Source: Epiperipatus broadwayi
Taxonomy: Eukaryota > Onychophora > Udeonychophora > Euonychophora > Peripatidae
Direction: 5' to 3'
Length of the DNA stretch: 64,000 nt
NCBI GenBank assembly: GCA_028023455.1
Contig: JAQFVV010000352.1
Location: forward strand, 124,001 to 188,000
The notes beneath the pieces are model-generated. The model did not search any database. It was given only the letters and a program-made list of their open reading frames with translations, and had not been told where the DNA came from. The translations under genes were made by a program, and so were the position numbers. Of the stretch, positions 11,158 to 24,270 are shown piece by piece (the first letter of the stretch is position 1; every line of letters begins with the position of its first letter).

Positions 11158-14100
11158 CCTCAGACCTGGAAAAGAATGTGGTGGTTTCCAAACTACCTAA
11201 CTATGAGGCAAAACTAAGATGTCTGGAATTCATCTACAGTACATCTGGGAACAGTAACACACACCAGAAAAGCACAACCCTCTTATGGGATTTCCAATGC
11301 TTATAAATGTGAGCATCATCATTGAAAAATACAATACAATATCCTCTTATTGGGGACAAGCACTATCAAATCATGGAAATACAATACAATAAGGATGGAG
11401 GATTTTCTCTACTCCATAAAGCAGATTCAAAAATTATGAACTAAGCCTAACTCTTGAGGCTAACAAATACTAACTAATAGCAAGATATATACTTCATCTG
11501 AATTAACTAAGTTATTCCTAAGAAGTTTAAAAATACAAAACGTATATCCAATGTTCGAACCAACAAAGTAAACTATGTGTCAACTGACTTCTGTAGAAAA
11601 TACTTTAAAATTAAATGCATATAAAATTCTAGGTAAGGCACAATGCACACATAAAATTTTAAATGCTAAAATATAGTGACTAGGGGACTTTTAAAATTGT
11701 AAATTAAATGCAAGAATATTTACTTCTCGATGAATAAAAAATATTTGTAGTTATTATTAATATAACATTCATAAAACAAATGAATAGATACTCTCTGATA
11801 AACTTCTTTAATAAATTTAAAATAAAAATTGAGTAAAACATCCCATTTATATGAAAATAAGACTGTGACATTTAAATATATATAAATAAAATTATTAAAT
11901 AGAAACTAGCTAGTCTAATGCTTAATAAATAAACTAAATCTACTTAAGAATAGCAAGAAACATTTGCTCATTCAAATAAACCTATTTCATTTTAAAATTA
12001 TAACCCTAGTTTACCTGTATATTTATGCAAAAAGTGTTACAAAAAAAAAATAATAGCATAAATACTTCTATGGTTTCTTTTTTTAAAAATCAACAATGCA
12101 AACCATAAAAAAAAAAAAAATACATTAACTCAAGTTCACATTTCAGCTCCGGAATGATTTTTCCATTTCATAATGTGTAGACAATTTATCCAGGTTAAGA
12201 TATCTATCCGAATTCGAAGCTTCAATTATTACATTTATACACATGGTAAAGATTTTCAAACAAAAATGTTCAATAGTTTTTTAATGATCCTTTTTTTTGA
12301 AACAATTTAAAAAAAAAAAAAAAACTTAAATAATAAGATTATGTCGGGATGAAACAAAATAAATTCTTCAGCTGAATACACTTTAATTTATTTATAGGAT
12401 CCCGAGTTCAAAATTGCATATATTAATAATAAGAATATCTTTCTATCTGAATTTTTTTATCCTCTTTTAGGAAAACGCTTCTTTTGAAATATAGTTTTTT
12501 TTTTTTAAATACTTTTCCTAATAATACTCAAAGACGTGTTTTATTTTTAAAACCAATTTTTTTTTTTTGATTGCTTTTAAATATGAGAGTACAAATTTTT
12601 CTATCGTTCAAGACGTTTCTCTGTTTATAAGCTATAATTAATGCCATAAAGTTATTTATAAATACTGGCAAGTATGACCATTTATAATGTACTCAATAAC
12701 TATAAATTCATTATCAATCATTACACATTGCTTTCAAGTTTTATTTCCGAATACTTGTCCTTTCTTACTGTATAAATAAGAGTTGTCCTTTAAAATGTAT
12801 ATATTATCTGTTTGCGTTTAGCTAAACAAATCATTTTCACATATGTCAAGATATAAGTAATAACTTTTCTTTTTTTTTAAAAAAAAAATCATTCTTTATA
12901 GTTTCACTGTAATCGAATGTAGTAGCTTCCTTATAGTATTCTTTTTTAAACTTAAATTTTTTTTTTTTTTTACATATACTTTTAATCTAACAGGAAAAAA
13001 CAATTAGTATTTTACTTTCAAAATAGTTTAATGCAACCAAACGCTTATCTATGGAAATGATTAATAATTTGTTCCTTAACCTTACTTCCAAGTACAGAAT
13101 AATAAACAAGTTAAAGTCATATAATATGTGAGATGCTTCATTTATTCTAGACATTTTTTTACGATAATTTCTATGCCTCAACTGAACTTCAAATTGTCAG
13201 AAAAACAGATTACCTTTCCTTCAGCCCTCCATCATTACAAGACAATTTTAAATATTTTAAACATTCTTGTATTTTTTTTTTTTTAGAAATATCAAGTTTT
13301 TTTAAAAAAAATACTTTTATTAACAAAATTTTAAGATCCAGCACCAGTTGAATCAAAACAAGATCAGCCCCCAAATAACTCTTTGATCTCCATTTTATCT
13401 CACAATTTTTCATCCACCTACAATTCGTTTAAAAACCAATAAACACTATTTCTTATTAAATTTTAATATTCTGACAAAGCAGCTGTGGAATCAATCTACT
13501 GACATAATCAATATAATTTTCCCATACCATGTGATTCTCAGCTACAAAGTCAAAATTTTATCATTAACAAATATTATGCAACAAATTTTTTTTAACAATA
13601 TTTTATACAACACAATAGTAATAAATATAAAATTTAAAGTTATATCTTTTATTAAACCCTTAAATATTTCATTAAAATAATTTTATCCACACATTTGCTT
13701 TATTTACTTATTTTAAACAATAATGAAATTAAATTATTTTTTTTATTCTTATGTTTCCATATCTATGCTTGCACATATTCTCACATAAGTCTGGCCTTAC
13801 ACTAATTGTTTAAAATTATTTTTTAAAATTACAACAATAGAATGTTAATGAATATTTAATCTAAATAATTTTTATAACTGAAATACTAAACTACAAAACT
13901 AATAACAAATATTTCTATTTCTTTTTTAATAAACACTTATATATCATTTTTTTCCAATTTATTACTTAATTATTCCGACTTATTTATAATATATAATTAT
14001 TATTCTTTAGACATTAAAATGGATTATACAGTAGTTATTTTAGAATACATTTAATACTATTTATCAATTCACAATTATTTTTTAACATTTGCTTATGTTA

Positions 14101-14650
14101 AATTATTACCTAACATCCCTTATCAAACCAACTGACACTATTAACATATTTAGATTATCCTATTTTAATAATTAACTAAGTTAATTTCCATTTTTATCAT
14201 CATTATTTTTTTTAAATCCGAAATTTTAAACAAAAGGTTAAGCTAAGATAACCTTGATTACCTCTTGGAACTAAGTGACACTCCAGTTAGGCCATTATTA
14301 GTTTAAATTTAAATTGATTCATTAAATTTTGTGAATTAATATTTGTTTCATTTATATATATATCTTTTTCTCCCCTTTTTTATTTTTCTTTAATGGATTT
14401 ATTGTTATGTGCCTCTTTTATAGATGATACATATGTTTGTTTGGTAGTCTCCATCCTCTTTTCTTTAAGACTCATGGACTTTTTTGAGAACTATCCAAAA
14501 CATAAGAACATTCATCATTCAGCATGGATTAACTCTTAAAACTATTTTAGTTTTCAGGAATCCTAAGAATTAATTTTAATTGCTTAGCAGACCCTCATCA
14601 AAGAAAATTATGTGGTAAAACATTATTAATTTGTTGACCAAAATAGGGTT

Positions 14651-14910
14651 TTAAAGCTTTAGCATTGTAGGGCCTTTAATGTCTACCTTTATATTTATCC
14701 AGAATGCATTTGGACCTGTTTGCTTTATGATAGTATAAGGTCCTTCATATCGATGGTAAAACTTTTGGTATCTGTTCTGTTGGAGTTTACTTACATGAGG
14801 TGTTTTTATACAAACTTGACCTCCAACTTTGAACTTGTGTAAAATTGTCTTCACGTTTTTATTTATTTGACTGGCCTTTTTTTAAACAAGTTGTTTATAA
14901 ACTTTTACAC
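14651..14910 (-). pseudogene. Ty3/gypsy integrase C-terminus (element 2 pol remnant)
   Basis: On the minus strand the frame reads ...KVYKQLV, a stop, KKASQINKNVKTILH, then KFKVGGQVCIKTP and RYEGPYTIIKQTGPNAF. The F-K-V-G-x-x-V and Y-E-G-P-Y-x-I-I-K patterns are characteristic of the integrase C-terminal (GPY/F) module of Ty3/gypsy polyproteins, which helps contact target DNA. Only about 85 residues remain. The catalytic core, RNase H, RT and protease that should lie upstream (higher coordinates) have been replaced by (TA)n-rich sequence at 14919-15404. It lies downstream of the gag-like gene, as expected for element 2. Confidence 0.7.
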
Positions 14911-14918
<8 letters not shown>

Positions 14919-14998
<80 letters not shown>

Positions 14999-15073
14999 AC
15001 AAAGCGCATGTGCATTGGCTTAATGCTGTTTGTTATTACAATTTAACAACATAACGCTATATAAAATAAATGT

Positions 15074-15141
<68 letters not shown>

Positions 15142-15324
15142 GGACTGCATTTCATAAGTAGTGTCAACATCAGATTGCATTATCATGACGCTTAATGGAT
15201 CTACCATTATTACTTAGTTAACTAACCATAACTTGTACTCTAATAAACCTGTAAGTATTTTTTTATACTTTGGTTAACTTTATACCTTTTTTTTTTATTA
15301 TTATTAATATCTACTTCAATTATT

Positions 15325-15359
<35 letters not shown>

Positions 15360-15363
15360 CATA

Positions 15364-15404
<41 letters not shown>
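14919..15404. repeat. Cluster of four (TA)n tracts
   Basis: Runs at ~14919-14996, ~15078-15139, ~15330-15358 and ~15369-15404 interrupt the pol remnant of element 2. The third is flanked by ATTTATGT and ACATAAAT, another mirrored flank. The intervening DNA (14997-15077, 15140-15329) has no recognisable coding motif. Confidence 0.9.
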
Positions 15405-15409
<5 letters not shown>

Positions 15410-15725
15410 TTACTCTCTTAAAAGAACAGCCTAATGAATTATATAATTACTGAAAGTCCATTGTCACATCCCTAAGTTGTAATCCATGAAGTCCTTCTTT
15501 ATATATGTGCTTTACTTTTTAAGCACATCCAGTAACATGTTTAATGAATGTTACACAACTTATGGAATTGTGAACCTTTATGTCTCTTAGCTTGTATTAT
15601 AAACATATTTATTATTGTCTGAAGACTTTTTATAATTTGTTCATCTTCAAGATTATACATTTAAGACAATTAAATATTTTGTCTCCATCTATATCTTCTG
15701 AATTAAACCTTCTATTAAGACAACC

Positions 15726-18050
15726 TTATTTTCTATTAAATATTATCCTTGATAATGACACTATCAGATGGTTGTCATCAAATTTATCAACACCTTGTTG
15801 ACGAAATATTTTACTTTTGCTCTGGGGGTAAATATGAATATGATGAGATGATTCAAAATACACCTCACTTATGTATTCAGCCATAATATCATTAGATTGT
15901 GAAGTCATCTCAAGTTTCATGAGTTCATAATTTAACTTGCGATTAATATTAAAAATCTGAAAACTTAATTTAATTTGACATTTGGGATTATCATTTGAAT
16001 GTGCTTCTCTCACTTCCTGAGATTCAGATTCAAATTTAAATTTTAGACTATTCACATGTAGGTTTACTGAGTGAGAGAAGTCTTTTACTTGATCTTGTAG
16101 ATTGAATTTGTTTTCCATCACTGTTGCTAATGCTCTATTATTTTGAAGATTTTCTGCTTCATTTCTATCCTCCTTTGTTTCTAACATTTTTGGATCAGAT
16201 TCAAGAGATTTAGCAATGTCACAATGATCATCTACATTATTCTGATGTGATACAACTTCATTATTGCAATAGTTTTCTTCTGTAATAGTCTCCAGTACTA
16301 GTAATGGTTTACTCTGAATGCTATCATTATATTTAATATCCAGTAGACTGGTGTTGGTGCACTTGATTTCTTCTAGTCTCTCTTGACATCTGATAGCCAT
16401 TTTACCAATCTGTTCCCTTATTCCTTCCATCTCTTGCTTTAATTCTGTATTATATTTTTGCACATTCTTAATTTCTGTTTTCATTTGTGCTTCCATCTTT
16501 TCTATATCTGATTTCAAATTTTCTCTCAAACAATTTACACTTTCTTTCACCTTGACTTCAATACTATCCATATCCTTTCTAGTTGACATATTAACTATAA
16601 TACTATCCATCTTATTGTTTATATCTGACATATCAGCCTTGGTAGCCATAATAGTCTTTAAATTGTTCATATTTACTTTCATGCTATTCCTATCATTGTT
16701 TATCTCTGATATTCCTTCCTTAGTCACAAAAGTAGCTTTCATGCTCTCTGTCTTAATATTTATATCAGTCTTCATAGAATCCATCTTATAGTTCACTCTT
16801 CTTTCCATACCATTCATCTCTTTCTTTATACTACCTATATTACTATCCAATTTTATTTTTATATTACCTAACATAGCTTCCATGCTGTTCATACTTTTGT
16901 TTAACTCTAGTGTTTCTTCTTTAGTTACCATGGTAACGTTTAAACTTTTCCTACTTTCACTCATGCTGTCTATCCTACTATTCATATTACTCTTTATACT
17001 GTTCACACTATTCCTCTTCCCTTTTCATTTATTCTTTCATGCTATCCATCTTTGTTTCTATTCTATTCATCTTAATCTCTATACTATTATTTATTTTAGT
17101 TTCTAAACTAGTCATTTCATATTTCATTTCTGTTTTTATACTATCCAACTTGCTGTTCAGATCATTATTCACACTATTTATATCAGTCTTGGTTGCCATT
17201 TTCACTTCCAAGCCATTCAAGTTTTTATCCATTTTTGCTTCCAAGTTGCATATGCTTTCTTTCATCTTTTTCATCATCGTCTGGAACATTAGTTGCATGG
17301 TCATCATATTCTCTGTAATTTGTATTATTTCAACCTTGGGTGTTTGTTTGACTTCTTTGGCAGGAGTTTCTTGAATTTGAAGAAGTACATGATTTGCAAC
17401 ATGTATCTGTGGAGAGTGACTAGCTTCTTTGAAATTTACTTGTGATGGTGGTATTTGAGTGCCTGAGTTAGTTTCATTTGTACTTGGTGCAATCTTTCTT
17501 AAATCAAAATTAAAAGGGCACTTTTTCTTTTCACCTTTGGAAATCTGAGATGTCCAACCACTATAAAATTCAGGTTCAAATAACATTTTTTTGCAATAAA
17601 AGAATGTTTAGTTCCTATATCAGATTCACAAATACAATCAGGTAAATTTTTTTGTAAAATAATAAATTGACCCTGTTTATATAAATGGCTAATGACAATC
17701 TCATCAACCTCTTTACAAGTAAAAGACCAATTTCCTATGGTTAAATATGTTAAATCAAGTGAAGATAGAATAGATTGACTAGGAGTAGGAGGTTTAACTT
17801 GGTTGCATGCACTCTGTAGTCTTTCCAAAACCTGTTTCCAATCACTTTTATCATATGTTCTACCATTCATACTTTTAGTAGTACATATTCTATCCGACAT
17901 AAACTGAGAGCATCCTATACTATCATTGGGTAACACTAAAGCTGAAGCATCACTCCAAATATATAGATAATATCGGTTGCAAACAATGCACCAGTCATGC
18001 CAGTGATAAGGTTGACCATACAAAAAAAAATTAGGAAGTTTTGATTCCAT
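15726..18050 (-). pseudogene. Coiled-coil gag-like gene of element 2, frameshifted
   Basis: Three consecutive minus-strand frames make one broken gene of ~780 codons: 18050-17499 (183 aa), 17586-17029 (185 aa) and 17006-15726 (426 aa). The first begins MESKLPNFFLYGQPYHWHDW and is globular, rich in Trp and Cys. The middle and third parts are long heptad-like coiled coil built of repeating units such as MATKADMSDINNKMDSI and MVTKEETLELNKSMNSM, about 30-35 residues each. The gene starts ~360 bases after the 5' LTR and precedes the integrase remnant, so gag is the natural reading. No CCHC zinc knuckle is visible. Gag identity is inferred from position and architecture, not from a recognised domain. 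Its two frame breaks contrast with the otherwise open 426-codon stretch. Confidence 0.6.
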
Positions 18051-18392
18051 GTAAATAATTTTTTCTTACTCCTAATTATTATTAACAAAAAGAATTTAAA
18101 TTTATTTATATAAATTACTTTTTATTCAAGGTTATAATATATGTATGCCATAAGATTTCATGCTGTGTTTATGCCTTTAAATGTAATTCTATTTTTCCTA
18201 TTTTTAATGCCCAATCTATAATCGTATTTATTTATTTATTTTAAAGTGACTGATTCATCTTTTTATTATGGTTTATTTTATTTCAAGGTCTCGATTATTT
18301 ATTATTCAGTGTTTTTACCAATTCACAACATACTCATATTAATTTTTGTTTTTAAACTATCGATTTAACTAATGGAAAACTACTGTTTTATG

Positions 18393-18410
18393 CCTTAATT
18401 ATGGGCACCA
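18393..18410 (-). promoter_or_regulatory. Primer binding site of element 2
   Basis: On the minus strand TGGTGCCCATAATTAAGG follows directly after the LTR end ...TTATACA. The first eight bases fit a tRNA 3' end complement, and the whole is a degenerate match to the tRNA-Lys type site seen in the other elements. Confidence 0.45.
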
Positions 18411-20358
18411 TGTATAACGGGACGATCATTTTCAGGAATCAGGGAAGTCGCATCTAACTATATTCAGACTTTGAGTCTTCTTATAGAATACCATGGATGA
18501 TGTGATTTAAAATATAATCCAATCCACTCCTCTATTAATAACCTCGTTACTCTTGGAATTCGTGCTCAGAGTAGAAATTGCAATTAACTCTCTTCAGGCA
18601 TTTCCACAAATATCCCATAGTAATGATAAATTTAGTATAAGCTATATATAACTTTTTTATAAATATTAAATCACTAAGTTGATTCAACATATATATGTGT
18701 GAGTATGTATATTTATAATTATTGGTTTTATAAAATCGCTAAATAACATAAACAAACGAGATCTCTTTAATTTTAAAATCAAGTTTAACACATTTTAATC
18801 AGCAATAGAAACAAAAATATTATCACATAAATAATAAAAGAAAATATTAAAATTTAGAACTATAATCTGTTCTTTTATATAATACAATAATAACCTATTT
18901 AACATTCAGAAACTATAATGTAATTATTTATATATATATAATTTAAAATCATGTGTCCAATAAATAATACCACTATACATTATAAATCTATGTATTGTGT
19001 CATTAAAATGCTTCAGTGTGTGTTATATGTTTGTACCAGATAACATCCATTCACACTAGAATAACAATAGAATGAATTCTTATATTAATTATGTTATTGA
19101 TTAAAAAATTTATGATAATTGTCAGGTAAGGTTCAATATGGAATATAATAAAACTTACTTCCAAATTGAAATAATTTAAAAACTTTTATCTTAGTCAAAC
19201 ACAGCTTTCATCAGAAAATATATAAAAATATCACTACCTAGATTTTATTCAATAAATAAAAAGAAAATGTTCATCTCATCAGTTCTCCACTTATCCTGTT
19301 CAGATCAATTTAATATACGAAGTAATTTTTTCATGAAAATTTAATTATCCACAACGGAAATAAAGTTTAAGAGGCATTAAAGTACACAGCGAAGTATTCC
19401 AGGATGAGAAAGTATAATGGTTTTATATTCCTCCTTAGATGTAATCAAATGACGATGAATGTTGAAAGATAACGTTCCTTGATCATCCTTCGAAGCGGTA
19501 ATCCAAATATTCATTCTTTTAAATATTTGCGTAGTAAAATATTTAAAATCTTCAATAAAATACTCCATTATTAAGCCAGCTTTTTTTCTTGGGAATTACG
19601 ATTTTTATATTTTAGGCATTAAGTAGGAATAAATTTACATGTTCAGGTTTAAAACATCAGCAGAAATCCCTGGCATAAATTATATAGCCAGAGAACAGCT
19701 TTGTAAATTTTTGTCTTCTTAAACATATATTTTGAAAACTCATTTTGAAGATGTTGAGTTCTCTTATAACCTTGTCAATTTAAATGACTATTTTTTTAGT
19801 TTTTTATAATATTAAAGGTAAGTAAATTAATTACTTGAACAAAGTTTTAAAATAATGAATCTTCTTTTTTTTTAAATGTGTTCTAAATTCAAACACAACT
19901 AAATTTACCCAGTAGTTATTGCTTCGATAACTAAATAGAAGATTATTATTATAACAATATTAGTTCATTTTTATACTTGGACTAATTTTCGAAAGTATAT
20001 CACATAATCATGCACATGCTCTCTATTGTTTAAATACACAACTTGTAATGAACTCCAAACGTTTATTTGCTTATTTTCAACTGATAAAATGCAATGTTAA
20101 CTTAAGGCTTTGTCAATGTCAATTTTGGTTAGTAAAAAAATACTATTTGTTGGAAACATTTATTTTTGTATGCATATAGATAAATTAAAATAATTCATTT
20201 TTAGAGTTATTCTTTTAATATTTAATTAGTTTATAGATATAGCTGATATGTGAAAAGCTTAAGATAGGTGTAGGTTATTTATATCTATTAATTTGATATA
20301 GGCACAGATAAATTCATAAAGAATCAAAATGTTTTAGGTGAGGCTCATGTGGTACTCT

Positions 20359-20362
<4 letters not shown>
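18411..20362 (-). mobile_element. Element 2, 5' LTR
   Basis: Direct repeat of 6231-8124, same orientation. On the minus strand it starts at the (TA)n junction near 20362 and ends TATACA at 18411, right before the primer binding site. Length is ~1.95 kb. Shared landmarks include CCATGGATGATGTGATT at the left and TTAGGTGAGGCTCATGT at the right. The LTR start reads TCAGAGT rather than TGTGAG, probably a mutated terminal dinucleotide. Its outer flank is (TA)n. Confidence 0.75.
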
Positions 20363-20363
<1 letters not shown>

Positions 20364-20403
<40 letters not shown>

Positions 20404-20407
20404 AGGA

Positions 20408-20446
<39 letters not shown>

Positions 20447-20458
20447 TACTCCTCTTAT
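20364..20458. repeat. (TA)n hairpin with mirrored AGAGGAGTA core
   Basis: TA run, then AAGAGGAGTA, then a second TA run, then GGTACTCCTCTTATAG. The two non-TA pieces are reverse complements, so the whole can fold into a long hairpin with a TA stem or loop. Confidence 0.9.
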
Positions 20459-21196
20459 AGCTAAATTTAGATGCCATTCTATGGCATGGTTTTTGTGCTA
20501 AAACACATAAAAATGCTGTTTCCACAGCCAACACGTTCGAACCTGCATTTTCTATAATACAACTTTTTTGTTGTGCTACGGAATGCAGCCTGCTATGTCA
20601 CATCGTAGTATTGCATGTATGTCACATCGCAGTAAATACATTTTCCGAATTCGCACAGTTTATAAAATAGTTACGGCTTGATGTGAGAGTGTGTATTTGA
20701 ATTGAATGGAAATGTTGTTTTCATTGGATTTTTTTTTATTTTAAGGTATTGAAATGTTCAGAATTTTTAAAGTGATAATTCTAAGACATTTTACAATGTA
20801 CTCTGTTGAAGTTTTAATTGGAAAAATGTTAAATATCGATTTGTTTAGTGAGTTGCAATTAGGTAACGCATCAACTAACGTACTGTTTGTAACATTCCAT
20901 GAGACAAAGAAGATCCAAAGATGATTCTACTGTGTGAATATTTTTGAATTTATAAAAAGTGGTACCAAAAAAATATCCAGTAAGAAAAGTACAAATATAG
21001 ACTATTTTTTGTAAATTTCATAAAAAGCAAATATTATAACAACTTTTACTTTTTATTATCATTCTATTTGAAGTAAAAAATAGCCGTAATATCTCTTTGT
21101 CTGTAAAAAAAAAAGTAATACGTAGACTAAAAAAATAGACTAAGAAATTTTACTTTTTATTATGATTATTATTTTTTAGTTAAACAACAACAACAA
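20459..21196. other. Unassigned, less AT-rich stretch
   Basis: The first ~250 bases are less AT-rich than the surroundings and contain an imperfect repeat of TATGTCACATCG(T/C)AGTA near 20596-20635. No convincing reading frame, splice-bounded exon or element end is visible. Confidence 0.4.
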
Positions 21197-21200
21197 AAAA

Positions 21201-21344
21201 ATTGTAACACAAGTAAAAAAACATCTGATAGAAAATTGCTATAAAAAAAAAGCCATAACACAAGTAAAAAAATATCCCACAGAAAATTGCTAAAAAAAAA
21301 AAGCTGTAACACATTTAAAATTATATATGATAGAAAAAACACGA
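21201..21344. repeat. Tandem repeat, ~51 bp x 3
   Basis: Three units share TGTAACAC or CATAACAC, AAGTAAAAAAA, and GATAGAAAATTGCT or ACAGAAAATTGCT followed by an A run. The third unit is degenerate and short. Confidence 0.75.
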
Positions 21345-22436
21345 GTCAAATTGTAATTTGTTGATTTTATTTTACATTTTTTTATTATCATTTAAATTGT
21401 ATACATTAATAAAAAATAATATTTATAAAAGACAATTTTGCTTTGTTTTTATTTTCACATTACAAAAAAGCACAGCAAAATTATTATAATCAATGGCCCG
21501 GGAATGGTCATATTTTATAGTTTTAGTGTGAAAATGGCACCATCCAACGGCATCTTTATCTATATGATAAGCACACACACACACATATATATATATATTT
21601 GCCTCTAAGACTCCCAAAGAAGTGCAAGGCAATATTTTATAAATAATAGCCCCTAAACTTGGATGCAAGCAGGGAAGTGTGATAGTTTTTGCAGTAAAAT
21701 ATTATGGATTGTTGTAGTTTAGAGTGACTGAAGTGGGGCAATCATCTGAGTGAGCATGGAACATTGTCTGCTTTCAGAGCAGTGATTGAATTCTTTTATC
21801 TATCTCAAGATTGTGAACTGCTAATCATTGTTTTGGCTGTCAGTATCTGTCAGATCTTTAGAGGAAAGAATGAGTATTTAACCTGAGTATACAGCTCTTT
21901 CTTAAAAAGATATTTTCTCTATTCTTATGGAAAGGTTAGTGTCTTTTTTATTTAATTATAAATTGTATATCAGCTATCATAGTAATTGCATGTCATTATT
22001 AATATTATTTGATTATAAAATTCATTTTCATATGGTTATAAATGCTGGTTATAATGTTTGAATGCACCCAACACAGCATACAGATAAATGAACATGTTTG
22101 AATTGTTTTGTCTTTATCAAAAATTTAATTTGATGTAATTTGCATAAAACTATAGTGAATCATGCAAAATTTAGTTTATAATCACAGCTATATTCAGATC
22201 TATGTTATCTAATTAAAATTCAATGTATTCTTGTCTATGTGTGTGTGGAAATTGAATGTTATATGAGAAAATAAAATTAAATAAAATTGTAGAAATCCTG
22301 TGCAGTTTTGAATGATGATGGTGAATTTGGGTTGTTAGTTTGGTGGAGGTTGGAGCTGGTGAACCTTATTTTTTTTGCATAGTAAATTAATAAATTTTAA
22401 TAGATTATATAATGAAAGAGTTTAAATTATGATAGT
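21345..22436 (+). other. Unassigned leader upstream of gag-like remnant
   Basis: Mixed AT-rich DNA. A moderately complex block at 21700-21930 ends ATGGAAAG|GTTAGTG, which could be a splice donor or a U5-like end, but I cannot support either. A TGG-initial stretch at 22341 could be a primer binding site. No 5' LTR matching the LTR start at 24284 is visible here. Confidence 0.3.
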
Positions 22437-23990
22437 TTGAGTGGGTCCCAAGAGACATCATCTCCAGTCATTGTTGTGATGTCCCCTGACCCTGAATTAG
22501 GAAATGAAACCATGGATATTTTCCATAAAGAATCTAATAGGATGAGAGATACTATCTTTAAAACCACAGATTATAATATGCCGATGTCAGCCAAATCACT
22601 TGTTGCAAAATTAGAGTTAGGTCAAGCAGAATTAAAATCAGAACTAAAAGAACTAAAGTCTGGTTAAGTAGACAATAGAGAAAAGTCAAAAGAGATGATT
22701 GTAGAAATGAAATCATGTCAAACAGAATTAAAATCTGGTCAAGCAGAATTAAAGTTAGAATTTATATCAGGTCAAGCAGTATTAAAATTAGAAATGATAT
22801 CAGGTCAAGCAGAATTAAAGTCAGAAATAAAAGTAATAAAATTGAGTCAAGATAAGTCAGAGGAGAGGATGTCTGAAATGAAGTCAGGAATGGTAGAAAT
22901 AAAAGCTAGGACAATTAGGCAGATGCAGGTTTTGGAGAAGAAAATAGAAAGTCAGGTATCAGAAATGAAGCAGGTCAAAGACACTATTATAGATCAAGTA
23001 TGTAATCTAAAAACCATATAGACAAATATCTATTCTTGGTTACAACAAATTAAATTAGAGAGTGATAGTTCAGTGTTATAACTTCGAGAGGAGATCAAAG
23101 TAAATTTTAGTAAAACAGAAAGCATGGTGAAAGATAAAAAATTTGAATATCAAATGTTGTATGGTCAATACATTAGTGAGTGTACTGTTGAAGTCAAACA
23201 TAAGTTTAAGGCATTTGAAGAAGAACTGGGAAATGCCAAAGGAAATTTAATAAAGTACCAGATTAAAATAAATCATACCAATTTAAGAATAAGTAGTCAA
23301 GGTGATAAATGTCAAAATAAAATGAGAGCTTTAAAATCACAGTAAAAAAATCAGAAGTTGGATCAAGGTAGGATTGTTCAGAATCGGAATGACCAAGTTA
23401 TGAAGGTTAATAAGAATATTAGTTTAACCAATGAAAAATTAAAGGCATACAAAACTTAGAGAAATAGTTAATCAAGACTCAGAATTAGATAAGAATGAAG
23501 TTATAGACATGCTCAAAGATTTTAAGAATTATCTTGATAAAAAGAAAGAAGTTAGTAAATCAATGAAGACAGAAATAATTTTTTAGGCATGAAGTATCCA
23601 GAAATTTTGGAAAATGAATTGTTAAAAGTTACTGATATTACAGGTAATAAGTTTAAAAATAAAAATAAAAACATAATTTTAAAGTGTGCTCTCAATTATT
23701 TAGATCATCAGGTGAAGGTGAATGTTTGAAGAAAGGTACTTTATGGAGTTATTAAACATGTGATAGTTAGTGTGGAATATATAACAAAAAGTGGTAGTCA
23801 TACTAGAGAAATTGGTAAGGTGAAAATCAAATGTAAAATTAAGAGTACAAAGAAATTTGATATGAATTTCCATAGGAAAGTTATTAATCCAGAAAAAGAT
23901 TTAGGAAAGGCTAAGATCAAACTCAAAGGAGTAAAGGAAGGTAGATTTAATATAAATCATCTTAAGAAAGTGAAGAATAAAGTAAGATAA
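22437..23990 (+). pseudogene. Second coiled-coil gag-like remnant
   Basis: Frames at 22437-22667, 22695-23021, 23124-23345 and 23760-23990 read as one decayed gene of ~500 codons broken by stops and frameshifts. The N-terminus (no ATG in frame; it opens after a TGA at 22413) contains SPVIVVMSPDPELGNETMD. It is followed by a repeating coiled-coil unit, SGQAELKSE or close variants, at least five times, then Lys/Glu-rich helix. The C-terminal piece is very basic (KVKIKCKIKSTKKF, RKVINPEK), suggesting nucleic acid binding. Position just upstream of a polypurine tract and LTR start fits an LTR-element internal region with no pol, either deleted or non-autonomous. It differs in sequence from the element 2 gag but shares the long coiled-coil design. 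The function is inferred. Confidence 0.5.
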
Positions 23991-24270
23991 ATTAAAAAGA
24001 TGAGTTAAATCCAGTAAAGTGAAAATGAAATCTTGTAGAGTAAACTTTGTCAGAAGTTTAGAGAGAAATAATATTAACACAAGATTTAAAGTTACTTATA
24101 ATGCTCACAGTTTGATTCTATATCCTGCAAAACATAATAAATAATAGGAAATTAGTGAGAGAGAATGTTTGTTCCATAAACATAATTTTCCAGTTGTAAA
24201 ATAATCTTAGAGTAAAATTTGATGTGTTATTAATATTTATTATTGTTTATCCAATTCATTTTTCTTTCAT

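Larger units (their letters stand above)
8421..14292 (-). mobile_element. Large element, inverted copy of 45741-52262
   Basis: This ~5.9 kb segment matches the reverse complement of 45741-52262 along its whole length. Examples: CCCACTGAGCC at 51963 pairs with GGCTCAGTGGG-like sequence at ~9100; the block at 11158-11310 pairs with ~49810-49920; 13191-13245 pairs with ~46855-46910; 14225-14290 pairs with 45757-45830. Ends are TTGTAACCTAA and, in the other copy, TTGTAGCTAA, so the element can be read as TG...CA or as having short imperfect terminal inverted repeats. No open reading frame of significance is present in either copy. It interrupts element 2 between the integrase remnant and the 3' LTR. 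Its right edge is not clean because of a local inverted duplication of 9533-9592. Confidence 0.7.

Noticed and set aside
16552-17374. Plus-strand hydrophobic frames (Ile/Leu/Phe-rich).
   Set aside because: They are shadows of the coiled-coil gag-like gene on the minus strand.
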